This document shows positions 22,533 through 34,548 of a stretch of DNA of 64,000 nt, piece after piece. The stretch lies in the NCBI GenBank assembly GCA_024699855.1, contig JAMPIQ010000001.1:5518001-5582000 (forward strand), given 5' to 3'. The stretch's first letter is position 1, and every line of letters starts with the position of its first letter. Position numbers and translations under genes: made by a program. This DNA comes from Aphelenchoides besseyi (lineage: Eukaryota > Nematoda > Chromadorea > Rhabditida > Aphelenchoididae). The notes beneath the pieces are model-generated. The model saw nothing but the letters and a program-made list of their open reading frames with translations. It did not search any database and was not told where the DNA came from.

Positions 22533-23854
22533 GCTTAATCAATCCATTTGAATCTCATCGATGAAGTGACTGACAACTGACACAACGAAAAGTACTTTTT
22601 TCTATTGAAATCAGCCAAACTTTCAGTTGCTCTTCGTGGGTTAAGAAGTAGACTTAATTGAATAGAAGAGGTATTATGATTGCTGAAAAGATTACTTGTA
22701 GTTAACAGAAATAAACAAAAAAGAACCTAATCGTTTCCGGTCTACTTTGCGTAACTGTCGTCTTCTCTCCTTTAAACTTCAACACTCTGATCATCAGGAT
22801 GAATCTAAAACAACAATCCAACGTTCACTACCATCGAACTTGTGGACATTTTCCGTTTCAGGCAAAATTGCTATCACCGACATCTGCTCTTTCTTCCACT
22901 TTATCACTCTTTTAGCAAGCACAGCGCAGTTTTTGAAAGAACTAATGACAACTCAAAACCGAAAACACATTGGACTTACAATCCAGCATTTTCAGATGTG
23001 TTTTTCTCAGTACACGAGTTGTAGACGTACGCTTTAATACCAACGAAGAACATCAACAAGGCACTGAGATCCACAAGACGAAAGATCGTGCGAACAACCA
23101 ATCACCAAAATATGGCCAAAATTCTATAGAAGGACATTTTTCTCGGCTATTCGTTTGAAGTACTAATTTCATGTATTTGAAGCAATTACCAGCTATATAA
23201 ACCCGCAAAACACTTTTTCTGAGAAAAAGGAGTAAAATTTTGGTGTTTCTATTCTAAACGGGCTAAACACAAACCTATCAATTACAGTATTTCTTAGCAC
23301 ACAGTCAATTTACAGAATCGAATGTCCAAAACTGACAACTTCTTTACGTTAACAAAACAGCGACCTATAACGCTTTGTGTCCACAAACATACCAAATAAT
23401 CCACTTTGCTTCAACAATCGTTTTTTGCGATTACAAATTGCACAAATTTCACGTGAATGTTGAACCGTTCCACTTTCTTTTGTTTATGGAAAAATACTAA
23501 AGATCGGAACTTTGATCCTCATAGAAAGTTGTTTCGCGAATTCAGTTATCGTCGTTTATCGCACGTTCAATTGCATTACGGAAAAACAATCGAACAGCTT
23601 CTCTTCACCACGATACTCACGGTAAGTTGCTTTTCTACGAGCTAACAATGTAAAAACCTTTTGCTTCGTTTACATCCGGCACATATACTTTCAGTGCCGG
23701 TTGATTTGTAAATCTCTTTCTCGTTGTAGCTTGCAAAGTTAATTCAGTGCTGTAATCAAATCGTAAGCGACAATAAATTCGATTTCATTTATTGACATTT
23801 AGTTGAGCACAGACACATTTACACACTAAAAGATTTTAACGCAAGAATCTTGTC
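22533..23854. other. intergenic, no supported gene
   Basis: About 1.3 kb, AT-rich. Several short plus-strand frames around 22740-23040 overlap each other but show no signal peptide, motif or exon continuity. I see nothing supportable besides the 3' flank of RAD51. Confidence 0.4.
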
Positions 23855-25208
23855 TTATTCCAGGTCTTCAACATCGGCCACACCACCATTCGTGAGCGTA
23901 AATGTGGCATCATTTTCCGGCAAACATGGCGAGTCATAGATCTTGCAGATACGCTGATTTCCTTTTCCTTTGCGGAGATAGAGACTGAAAAAAAGTACGA
24001 TAACAGGACGATAAAAACACAAACCGCGTAGTTGATGTGTGGGCCAAAATGTGACCACCGATCGGCTTTTTTGGATCCGCTTGAAACATTCCTGCTCCAC
24101 CATCGACTTGAGCTACGACCTGATTCGTCAAAACAATTGCAACACCAAACTAAATTCAAAATAGAAACAATTATTAGCGAGTTGATTCACTTCATCGCCA
24201 AGTTTGACTAATCCACGAAGAAAACGAGCCAAATGCTGCTGACGAGCCGCCAATTCTCCACGACCACTGAAGTCGGTGCGATATAGAGCCATAATCGAAT
24301 CAACAATAATCAACGAATAGCGCGATTCGGACATCATTGCGGCTGCTTGAGTCAACAAATTCAACTAAGTAAAGACGATAACAAAGAAGACGGAACCGGG
24401 AACCAACCTGATGATCGGTATTGTGACAACGAGCATAAGCGACGTTATCGAGAACCTCTTTTGTTGAAAGTTTGTAACTGAAAACACAAGTGCTGGTTGT
24501 AATGTCTTGGCATTTCTTAAGATTCAGTTGTCAAGCTGCTTACCGTTGAGCAATTGATAAGAGGCGCTCTGGTCGGAAAGTTCCCTCCGTGTCAATCCAC
24601 AAGCACTTTCCCTCCGCACCACCCAAATCCACGGGCATTTGGCACAGGACGGCAAGGGTATGGCAAACCTGGCTTTTTCCCGAACGTGCTTCTCCGAAGA
24701 TCTCCGTGATCGATCCGGTCTCAATACCGCCGCCCAACAAGCGATTCAATTCGCGACTTCCCGTTTCAATTTGAATAATTTCGGAGCGACGTTGATGAAT
24801 CTCAGTTGCCGAACAGAAACCCATGGGTACCAACGCCGTTGCAGCTGCCTAAAACTCAGAAGTAAAGCCCGGAAATCTGAGAATTTCCACCAAGATCTTG
24901 TCCGCTTTTTGTTCGCCGATGTTTCGGACATCGCAAATCATTTTCTTCGGAGCATAAGCAACCGATTCAACGGTGAAAAAGCCGCCCTCTTTCATCTTCT
25001 TGATGTCCGGCTTTGCGATTCCCGATTGCTAAAAGAAACGTGAAGACATCGTCCAAGAATCCGAACTTACCTCCAGACGTTCAATCGGAGTGAAGTTTCT
25101 CGCTTCTTCCTCTTGAAAAACGTCGCTGAGATCGGCGGTCGTGTCGATTGCCGACTCATCGGCTTCCACGCGAGTATTCTTTGCGGTCCGAGAACGTTGA
25201 TTGGACAT
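23855..25208 (-). CDS. RAD51: RAD51 recombinase
   Basis: Strand-exchange ATPase of homologous recombination, forming filaments on ssDNA in the nucleus. Starts [20 protein letters not shown] at 25208. The N-terminal helix-hairpin-helix region reads [20 protein letters not shown] and [13 protein letters not shown]. The polymerisation motif is [15 protein letters not shown] (FxxA kept; FTTA in human). The ATPase core has Walker [10 protein letters not shown], where most RAD51s have GEFRTGKTQ, then [14 protein letters not shown], Walker [35 protein letters not shown] and [16 protein letters not shown]. The C-terminus has [18 protein letters not shown] and ends VADVEDLE. Seven or so GT-AG introns of 40-65 nt. 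It is RAD51 rather than DMC1 by overall fit, though I cannot run an alignment. The two tRNA-Leu copies flank it. Confidence 0.94.
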
Positions 25209-25805
25209 GATTTCACAACAAAAACAGCGACTAGCAATGTGTTGAAATCACAAGTGGACAGCGACCGCCGAGCAAAATAAGCGGCGGCGCGATTTGAATG
25301 AACAAAGGTTTCTGCTTCGAGAGCATTTCTCTAGTTGACGAGTGGTGTCAAGAAGTTGAGTTGGACGCCCAAAGAATACATTTGTTGTCTTGATAGCTGG
25401 TTAGTATAAGTGAGTATCTTTCCATAGCTGAATGGCTTTTCTGATGATCACTATTTGCTTTAGAATCAAACTACTTCTCCACAAATTGCGTTCACATCAA
25501 AACTGAAGCTTCAAAAAGTCCTTGAGATAACGTTGTACTTTAAAGTAATAAACAGAAACAACGATGTTAGCAAATTCGCGAAATTACTCTATGAATGCAC
25601 GTTGATAAGGAAACGAGTGTTCAGTTGAAATGCAAGTTAACATGTGACTTCAACGGCCAACAGAACTGCATTGTTTCGCTGTTAACTAATCATTATGGTA
25701 TTATACAATTAAACGTTGTAAATCAAACTTTTACTCTGTGAACCGAACAGCGAATCGAACTGCCGCTCAGCGAACCTCCGACGAGGAAACGGCGCTGAAG
25801 AGAAC
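25209..25805. other. intergenic, RAD51 upstream region
   Basis: About 600 bp upstream of RAD51. No gene-like frame was seen. It should include the RAD51 promoter. Confidence 0.4.
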
Positions 25806-25986
25806 AAAACCACTCACTTACTCTCCGACCACGTAGCAAGGATGGCCGAGCGGTCTAAGGCGCTGCACTCAAGAATCACCAGCGGTTCTTCCGTCGAATG
25901 TGACGGTCCATGGGCGGTTGCAGTATCTTCGGATGCGTGGGTTCGAATCCCACTTCTTGCAGTAACCTTTTTGCCAGATTTCTTTT
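25806..25986 (+). repeat. 181-bp direct duplication containing tRNA-Leu, copy 2
   Basis: Second copy of the segment at 22352-22532, in the same orientation, about 3.45 kb away across RAD51. The boundaries coincide on both sides. Confidence 0.85.
25836..25961 (+). tRNA. tRNA-Leu(CAA), intron-containing, second copy
   Basis: Same 126-nt gene as at 22382-22507, including the intron. Acceptor stem, boxes A and B, anticodon CAA and downstream T-rich terminator are all intact, so both copies should be expressed. Confidence 0.93.
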
Positions 25987-26671
25987 TCTCGATAAGCTTT
26001 TAAATACGTGCAATCTTGTTCGAGTTTTATTTGTTTTAGTAGTAAACAAGAGCTTGAGTATTTTGTTCACTTAAACAACGAATCGCAGAATTCCAAAGAT
26101 TGTTGTGCAAAGTAAAGAAGATGATCAGAAGTTGTTGATAAGGAAAAGATGTAGTTGAACGCAGCAACCTAAAATCTAGGAGGAACGTAGTTTATCTGTT
26201 GATCATTTCAATCTAGAATAATTTGTATCTCTTCTTCACTGCTTTGCCTGAGTCATAATAGATTCTATATAAATTGCTCGACTTGAATATCCTGATTAGA
26301 ATATGTTCATAACATAGTCATACGAAGAAAATATGAAGCTGATTGGAAGCTTTTCATTAGCTAAAGTGTGAGCAGTTTGAGACTCACAATTTTATTGAAT
26401 TCGATGAATGTTGGTTGAACGTTTTATTGTCCGACGCCGTGGGCTCAAAGGGAACACTAATGAAACAAGCAAAGAAATTCAAGAGTTACTTTTGACAATT
26501 GTTGGTTCCTATAGACTTTCGCCATTTATGAACAAGACCAATGTTCGCAGCACTAAAAAGCAACAAAAACCACGTAGAAGCCATTTTCGGGGGGAATGTG
26601 AACAACGAGCAAAATACACGCGTCAAAAGTCGGTAAAATAGGAAACTTTCAAGATAAAAACAGCAAAATCT
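25987..26671. other. intergenic, no supported gene
   Basis: AT-rich stretch between two tRNA genes. One plus-strand frame at about 26408-26641 is basic and lacks motifs. I do not call it. Confidence 0.4.
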
Positions 26672-26743
26672 TGAAGCAGACAGGGATCGAACCTGCAATC
26701 TCCGGATCCGAAGTCCGGCGCCTTTCCATTAGGCCACTGCTCC
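26672..26743 (-). tRNA. tRNA-Arg(UCG)
   Basis: On the minus strand, acceptor GGAGCAG pairs with CTGCTTC and the discriminator is A. The D arm lies in TGGCCTAATGGAAAGGC. The anticodon stem is CCGGA/TCCGG with loop CTTCGGA, giving anticodon TCG. The T arm is GCAGGTTCGATCCCTGT. Length 72 nt, no intron. Confidence 0.93.
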
Positions 26744-27615
26744 GACGACCGAAATGCACCACATGAAGGTTTTACTTTTGCTTCTTTCTCACTGAGAACA
26801 GTCGGCCTTTTGGGTCAAGTGAGCAACCAAAAGATTATACGGCTATTTGCTGTCATTTGACCTCGAGCATGTTCACTTACTGACGAGATTTCCAGAGAAG
26901 CAAACCTAATAATCAGACTTTTCTTTTTGCAACACAACTGTTAGACCGAGAAAGCCACTTCCGAGGCTCGAAATCCACACATTGGATTGGCTCTGAGCTA
27001 ACCGGTTTTACAATTCTTCAATACGTGTATTCTGTTTGCATTTTTATCGTCCAATGTATCGCACGTTCAACAATCAAATTCTGATACACAAACAGAAAGT
27101 CGATCGTAAGCAAAACCTTTGGATTTATTTAATGCTCTGCGTACTAAAGAAGTCCATGCAGTAGAACGGTAAGTTTTAAACCTTAAGCAACAATTGCAAT
27201 TTCATCTAGCTCCTTGACATCTTAAGAGTAGTGGCTATCTTCTTCCAAAAATTCTCATTGAAGATTTAATTTGAATTTCTGAGCAATTAAAAGCGTTAAG
27301 AAGTGAATTAAAGACACAGAGCTTTTGGCTTATGAAGCTTCCTATCGTGCGGTAGATGAGTAATCGGCACGAGGGTACCCCACACATTCACCGGTTTCCT
27401 TCTTTTTTTCAACGACACGTGAACTTTTGCGTCTTTACGTTTGTGCGTTTTTGCGCATCGGAAAAAGCACGTCAACGATCAAAAATGACGGCGACCGAAC
27501 TTCGAGACGTTGCGTGGGTTTCTGTTTCGCTTTTAATGGGAATTGAAATACTTGTTCAATGTCGAAGATAACTGAACTCTAAGATTTAGAAGAATGAGCG
27601 TGGATTGAGCTCCGA
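26744..27615. other. intergenic upstream of the SLC6 gene
   Basis: About 870 bp. Near the right end a 28-codon frame starting at 27485 (MTATELRDVAWVSVSLLMGI) and a five-codon ATG frame at 27592 precede the SLC6 start. They could be upstream reading frames in its 5'UTR, or the first may be part of an unrecognised 5' exon. Nothing else is supported. Confidence 0.35.
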
Positions 27616-30600
27616 ATGTCACGAATCCACTCACTTCAAGCCGAGAGCTTGGCGGCCAGTTCGACCTTCGAGACGGACGAGACGCTTTTGACTCAATTGG
27701 ATCAACTGGAAAAGCGGTCGGATATTCAGCGAAAGTACGATTCTGTGCGGGATCGTGTGAAGGTAAGAACGCGTTCACGGATTATTTCTTAGGCTTAGGC
27801 GGTGGATGTTTTGATTCAAAAGTGTCGTCAGTTGGTGGGCACTGATGAAGTCAGCGCCGCACTATTGTACGTGAGATGTTTGTCGTTGGTCGAGGAAACC
27901 GACAAAATTATATCCGGCCGTATGTCTGTGGTCTCAACTGCAAACTCACAAACCTCATCGTTTTATCGAATTCAACCTGCAAACACATCAGTAAGTCTAT
28001 TTAATTAGTTCACTTCATTGTTGCCATTTCAGAAAACCATTTCAACACACAAGAACATTTGGTCGACTGCTGATCTCGTTCATGCGACCGCCGTTTCTAA
28101 TCCCCTGGCTCAACAGCAACGAAGTGCAGTAGAAGACGATGAGCGTTTTCAATACGGATACTACGGATATTACAAGTCGAAGTGGTGGAGATTTTTGTGT
28201 ATGAATAGCGCAAAAGAAGCAAAAGACAAAAACACGGAGATTCGCGATTTATGGAACACTCAAGTGATCATGTCGAAGTCTTCGTTTACAAATCGCTGTT
28301 CTTCAGATCGAATTCTTTTTGTCGTGTTTGGGTTTTATAGTTGGCGTTGGCAACACTCTTCGTTTTCCATCGATGATCTATCAGTACGGTGGAATCTTTT
28401 TCATTCCATATGTCATTTCGTTGGGAGTCTTTGGGTTTCCGTTAGTTTACATGCATTTGTCCATTGGACAATATTCCGGTCTGTCTGCAAGTGGTGCATT
28501 CTGGAAAATGATGCCCGTGGCTTCTGGAAAGTTAACGATTCCTGTTTTGTAGACCAGTTTTTTTAGGTATTGGATGGGCCCTTGTCTTATTGGCTGTTCC
28601 TGTTTCAATTTACTACAATGTTTGAATATTATTGTGATATCATCGATGCAATTGCTTTTCAGATAATTGTTGCATGGTCACTTTACTATTTATGGTTTTC
28701 GATTCAAGGAGCCTTTTTGGACGATGGATTGCCGTGGAGTCATTGTAATCAAAGTTCCTGACGAGTTTATACAGCAATTTCAAGTTTTCGTTCAGATTGG
28801 AAGAGTCATTTTCATTGTTGTGAATTAACACCCGTATCGTTGATGTCACAAAATCTGTCCGATTGCTATTCGAATCCACGTTCATTAACAGCACCTGAAG
28901 CGTTCTTTCAGTACGTGCATTAAAACCACCACATCACTCGGTTGTTGTTTAGTTATGAAGTTCTGAATCGTACTTTCATAAGTGAACCGTATCTCGGCGA
29001 TGTTCAAGTTCACATGGTAGTTTCGTTGGCGATCGCTTGGTGTTTAGTTTTCTTCGGAGTTTTCAAAGGAATTGGATCAATTGGATGGGCAGTTTCTTTC
29101 ACCGCCACTGTTCCCTATTTTATGGCATGTGACGACCCTTAAGCAAATTATTAAATCTATTCAGTTAGTTGTTCTACTTCTTCGCGGATTGAGTTTAACC
29201 GGCGCAGGTTTGTGTTAATTCATTACGTATAACATAAGCAGGAAGCTATTCTTTATCGTTTAATTACTTGTAGGTGCAGGAATGAACTCCTTTCTTCATC
29301 TTGACTTTCGAAAACTATGGTCAATTAACGTGAGTAGTTGATTTTCGTCTAAATATACTCGTAGTGCAGATTTGGAAATCAGCAGCTGAACAAGTTTTCT
29401 ACGAACTCGGAATAGATGCCGGTCCTCTCATATCTATGGCATCGTTTAGTCGCTATAGGAACAACATCTACCGAGATGCTTTACTGCTGGTCTTGATGTA
29501 TCTACTAGTTTATTGATATTCTAATTGTGGATATTTAGAAATTCATTCACGAGTATTCTTTGTGCAACGGTCATTTTTACATTTGTCGGATTTCTGGCTA
29601 CAGCACAGGAAAAACAATTGAATGAAATCCTCAGTATGTTCATTCGGCAGTAACATAATACTTCGTCTAGAGCATGACTCCTTGTATTTGGCCTTTACCG
29701 TCTATCCGGGTGTTACTGTTTTCATGGATTGGGGTTGGTTATGGGCAGCATTGTTCTTTGGAATGTTGACCTTGTCAGCAATAGACGCGGAATTTGCATG
29801 GTATTGTGAGTTTTTAGGTCCTCTAATTGCTCGTTTGTTTTAGGCTTGAAATGATTGCATCGTCGATTATGAATCAACTAGGAAGCAAAAATAAGACTGT
29901 GGAAACTCGTTTGCTTGTTGGTTTGTGTTTGGGTTGTTTTCTTTGCGGATTGCCGTTGTGTGCAAGAGTAAGTACTTAGCAGCGTTGAACTTACAGTTTC
30001 GTTGTTAGGGTGGAATCTACATTTTCCATTCGATTGAGAATTTGAATGCAAACTGGAATTCGTTTTCGTTATCTCTTATGACCGTCTTTGTTGTGTGTTA
30101 CATCCACGGTGTCGAGAATTTCATAGAAGGCTTGAGAGAAATGTTACGCATTGAACCGGCGCCAACTCAATGGTCGGCGCCGGGCAAAAGTCGTTGGTAT
30201 ATTTTCTACAAACGTCTGAAATATTGTTTTGGTCCAACAGGCGATTACATCAAATTGTCGTGGTGTGTTTTCAGTCCCTTCATATTGACGGTAAGCTCTT
30301 GAGTTATTTCAATTTAATCGTCTCTTCTAGACCCTACTATTGTCATCAATTTTCAATTACGAACGAGTTCGATTCAACGATAAAGTCTTGCCGTGGCCTT
30401 ACGAAGCGATTGCATGGATAGCGATGATTGGACCGCTTTTTGTTGTTCCTTTCACAGTTACATACACCATTTACGAGACTTGGAAGCGCAAAAAAGTAAA
30501 CGATTAGTTGGGATTATTCAACGCACTGATTTCAGCCTCTGCTTTCTGTTGTGAGCGGCAAAAATTGGCGAAATAAGAAGGTTGAACCCGTTCAAGAGCA

Positions 30601-31736
30601 CAAAATCGATTTGGAAAGCGAATACATCGTGTGTTCTTTAAGGTTGACTTGTTCATTAAATCGTATTTCAGTATATCGATCCGATTTCTCGTGGAGCTTC
30701 AGCAAAATCACGTGGCAACGACTCGGCAGTGAATCCGAATCACATGACCAACGAGGACTCGTACTCTCGAGCTACTGATCGAATACGCGAATGGGCGCAA
30801 AGAAGTTCGAAAAATGAACCTGTTCAAAGTATTGATGTCACCATTCGCAACATTCCGTCGATTGTCACTGCCGACTACGAAGAAAAAACAGATCGAATTG
30901 AAGAAGGAGACGAAGCATCAGAACTTGAAGAATATGGACGTCGACCGGGTATTCAAGACTTTTTTGTTTTGTAACCAAGAAATTAAGGCAGAATACGGGA
31001 TCTGATGTTTGCCGAGACAATTAAGTCGACAACACCAAGACGATCGCCGATTCAACGTTCCACAGTTTCTCGATCTCCATCAAACTCGTCGTCTAGTAAA
31101 AGCAACAAGTATGCTGAAGAAGAAGAGCAAAACGATCCATTAGATGATTCAAAAGATAATCGACGTCCAACGGTGAAACGATCACCGATGAATGCCGAGT
31201 CGTTGAATTTGTTTGGTCCACCGCCGGTCAGTAGTGCTGAATCGCCCTTTGAACAGTCGATGACTCTTCGAATTAACAAACATCGTGCCAACAGACGTTC
31301 CGATCAACGACGAAATCGGATGTTTAACGATGGATTCAATTTAGTTGTTATGGACGCTAATCAGCCTTCTGGTTCTTCCGGAGGCACATCAACTGATCGC
31401 AAAACTCCTTCACCCTCTGCTTCAGCACCCGATCGACCAGGTAAATAACAAATGAGCTTATTGAGTTTGTACAATTTTAGACACCACTCAATCACGACAT
31501 CAACGGCTAACCGCTCGTCCAAGCACCGCTTCAAATTTGTCACGTTCACCGTTTGATGTTGGATCAGTAAGCACGACGTCAACCGATTTTCGAGAGGTAA
31601 TTTGTTTCGTTGTTAACTTTAACGCTAAATCTTTTAGCCCGTTCGAGCTCCTCTTCCACGTCTTAAACGTCCGAAACCAATAGGCAGCATTCCACCAGCA
31701 ACCAATGACTTTAGTCGAGATAACAGTATGATATGA
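27616..31736 (+). CDS. SLC6-type Na+/Cl- dependent solute transporter with N-terminal helical extension and long tail
   Basis: Twelve-TM neurotransmitter/amino-acid symporter fold. After about 190 cytosolic residues, TM1 reads FFLSCLGFIVGVGNTLRFP, the SLC6 signature (usually GLGNVWRFP; Trp replaced by Leu). Family blocks follow: GGIFFIPYVISLGVFGFPL, LSIGQYSG, SIYYN/IIVAWSLYYLWFS, HYEVLNRT, MASFSRYRNNIYRDAL (the 'NN.YRDA' motif), NSFTSIL, AFTVYPGVTVFMDW and YIHGVENFIEGLREML. The N-terminal extension (KAVDVLIQKCRQLVG, AALLYVRCLSLVEETDK) looks like a USP8-type helical domain. The cytoplasmic tail of about 350 residues is Ser/Pro/Arg-rich and disordered. About 20 short introns, including a GC donor near 29125 and one problematic donor near 28530. 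Substrate unknown; SNF-type nematode transporters are the nearest group. Confidence 0.86.
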
Positions 31737-31919
31737 ATGTCATTTTAATCGGTTGTCTATAAACTTATTACTTTCCTTTTAAACAACATTTCGTTTTGGA
31801 AAACTTGTAAGCTTTCTATTAACGTCAAATAAGAAGCACACATTATTCAATTACAATGAAATGTTTCCATTTCCAATCTCTTTGCACAACTTCTATGGTT
31901 TCTCACTAGAAATCTCTGG

Positions 31920-32670
31920 ATGCCAATTAGGAGAGCGCTTAGACGTTTATTTTACGCTGACAATAGCCGATTCCCCTCTCTCGTTGAAATGATTGTTCGT
32001 AGTGAACAAATGACCAATGCAAAACCGGAAACTTGTTGTGGTTGCATTACAATACGCGTAAGAGTTGTAAGTGAGTATAAACCAGTTTTTCTGTTCTTAA
32101 GGCTGGAGTCATAACCATTGGAGTTATCAGCTTGATTTTGTCGGTCTGTGGCATCGCTGAAGCGATCAGTGGATTGACGAAATCAACATGGAGTGTAGGT
32201 TTGATTTCAATTAACAAACTCTTGTTCTTAGACCTCAACCACGACCGTAAATAACGGAATTACGAATTTGAACACCACGACCGAATTTAACTTGGGAAAC
32301 GGATTTCCGATCGCGTACCTTATTTCATCGTTGTTCTTCGCTGCGGTTTCGGTTCTGTTGATATTTGGCACGTGCATAAAAGTTGTTTGGTTATTTTGGC
32401 CATATATCATCTACAGCGTAAGGTTGTAATGGAGTTCGACGACTTTTGTTATAGATTATCGAGATTGTCGCTTGTGTCGCTTTGATCATTTTCTGTATCG
32501 TTGCTCTCGTCGGAAATGCAAAAGCAATTGGCCAGTTGAAAGATGCTGATCGTTCTTATGTTTACACGTACGTTATCTTGTGTCTTGTTGTGCTGTTCAT
32601 TTCAACGCTGTTGATTGCTTATTTCACGTGGGTTGTTTATCGATCACGAAAAATTATTATAAGCAGATAA
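31920..32670 (+). CDS. four-transmembrane protein, function unknown
   Basis: Small tetraspan membrane protein. The segment ETCCGCITIR just before TM1 resembles the 'CCCGC.s...G' start of small nematode/insect four-TM proteins. TM1 is VITIGVISLILSVCGIAEAI. An extracellular loop with NTTTEF (sequon) follows. TM2 is IAYLISSLFFAAVSVLLIFG, TM3 around YIIYSIIEIVACVALIIFCI, and TM4 YTYVILCLVVLFISTLLIAY, with a basic end YRSRKIIISR. Three introns at about 32057-32099, 32195-32231 and 32425-32456 are GT-AG. By family habit the true start may be the ATG at 32010 (MTNAKPETCCGC); the 5' ATG adds 30 basic residues. Confidence 0.72.
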
Positions 32671-34548
32671 ACGCATACAAACCGAAAGAATTGTTCTGTG
32701 ATTTTTGTTGCCAAAGAGAACTATTAATCAACGTTCGTTAAAGCATATGACTCCTGACTTAATGTCTTCACTCACACAAATCGAACCATAAAGCTCGTGT
32801 ACACTGATTCTAGATTTGTGATTTAGGATCTAGAAAAACTATCCGATCTAATGACAATCACTTTTTTCAACTTCGCTTTCAGCCATCGCTGTAGCTTAAG
32901 ATCAAGTCGTTAACCCACCGAGTATCTCATTGGCGTTTTGCCACGCCAAATACAAAGCGGACCTTTATTCGGTTCACAAAACAACAAAACAAAAAAACTA
33001 AAAAAAACAGAAACAAACGGGGTTCATAAGGCGGGTTGTGGAGTGGGCGCGGAATGGCCGGAGTAGCCCACTTCCGACCAGACGCCCGCGATCCACTATA
33101 TAATCCCGCATAAACTTGTCACAGGCACGCTCATTCAATAAACATACTTTATCAGTTTGATCCTCCCACGGTCAATTTGTAACGCCAAGGCCTCCAGAAT
33201 GTTCTTCTAGTTGCCCAGCGATTGTCCGTAAAGACTGAACGTGAAGTTAATCAATATATATAAAGTTTTGCGAGTAGAGTGATTGGATAAGTTCAAAAAA
33301 TAGCGGAAAATTTGTGCGGTGGTAACTGAAGGTGACGTCGCCCGAGTTCCAATGTCCTCCGTTAATCTTAAAAAGTCATTAAACAAAAATGATTTTGCTG
33401 CTCACCATGAAGTACATACGGCCCATATGTACGTTGTATGGCCCGTTGGTCTTCTTGTCCACTCGGAAGGTCCGCGCTTGGGCCGCTGGTAGAAACAAAC
33501 ACTAATACTAATTATTTTCCGCAAACGTGATTGAACGATTGTTGAATGTGCAGCGTACGTTGTGGAAAGTGTGCGATGTTTAAGCTTCCATCTAAAATAA
33601 TGGTTGTTTACTGCTCTGGCAAACGAACGCGATATATGGACATTACTCGAATTTAAAAAACACGAAACATTCGACGTAAATGTCGCGGCTTCCCGATTAT
33701 GATTATCTACGGTCTACTCGGACGACCGTGTTTGAAACAACGATTCGCCACGCCATGTGCTGAATGTCTGAAACGCTATCAACTTGGAATCGATCTTCTT
33801 CAAACGATCATTTTTCACATCGACTCGTCTTTTGGAGTGGGAATTCTCGAAGATCAATACACACTTGATGGCGATCGCCGCACTTATGCACTACAAACGC
33901 CGAACGTTAAAATGACCGAGAGATCCATTTTGAATTTTATAGCGCCAATAACTTTGCGAGCAAAACACAGACTTTCAAGAACAAAAAACTGTCAATCAAA
34001 AAGGTGCAGTTTAATCAAAAAGTTCTGTCGGATTTCAATTGATATTGTTGTCCGACGGCCGAGTGGTTGCATGGGCAAATACTAGAAACAACTAAGAAAA
34101 CAAACGACTTTGTAAAATGCACGAGAGCTTAAAGCTCTTTAAACGCAACTTCATCACATCGTTCGAATGAGTCGTGAGAATTTTTAAGTTTGATATGTTG
34201 ACGTTTATCTTCAGTAACAGTCAACTTAGGGTTGAACATATTGGAAACGAAGAAAACAGGAAGAGATCGAACGTTACGAGCGTGAACTGGACGCTTACAA
34301 ACGCTTATGATGCTAATACTTCAATCAAACCAGCAATTGGTTTTAATTTTAGCGTTCGTATTCAATGCTCCAACTACCACACGCAAATTCAATTCTTCAA
34401 CAAGCATTTTTAAAGTTCATTTTTATCAGTTTTTGATAAATGAAAACGAATGCACAGTTTTGAACGAACTTCGTTGGCAATCTGTTAGAGGAAATCTGGT
34501 TTCTCAAGCCGATTGTTTGCTCGAGTTTGTATTTTAACTTCGATCAAA
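32671..34548. other. long region with only uncertain exon-like pieces
   Basis: On the minus strand two pieces at about 33440-33510 and 33295-33370 join through a GTGAGC...TTTTTAAG intron and read RTFRVDKKTNGPYNVHMGRM then INGGHWNSGDVTFSYHR and FPLFFELIQSLYSQ. They look coding but I cannot place flanking exons or a family with confidence. A plus-strand frame from 33679 (MSRLPDYDYLRSTRTTVFET) and one near 34255 (EEIERYERELDAYKRL) also look exon-like. The rest is AT-rich. This is either one or two small unrecognised genes or decayed sequence. Confidence 0.3.

Noticed and set aside
22360..22542. Long open frames across the tRNA-Leu copies
   Set aside because: They are by-products of the tRNA sequence; both copies give the same translation because the tRNA gene is duplicated.
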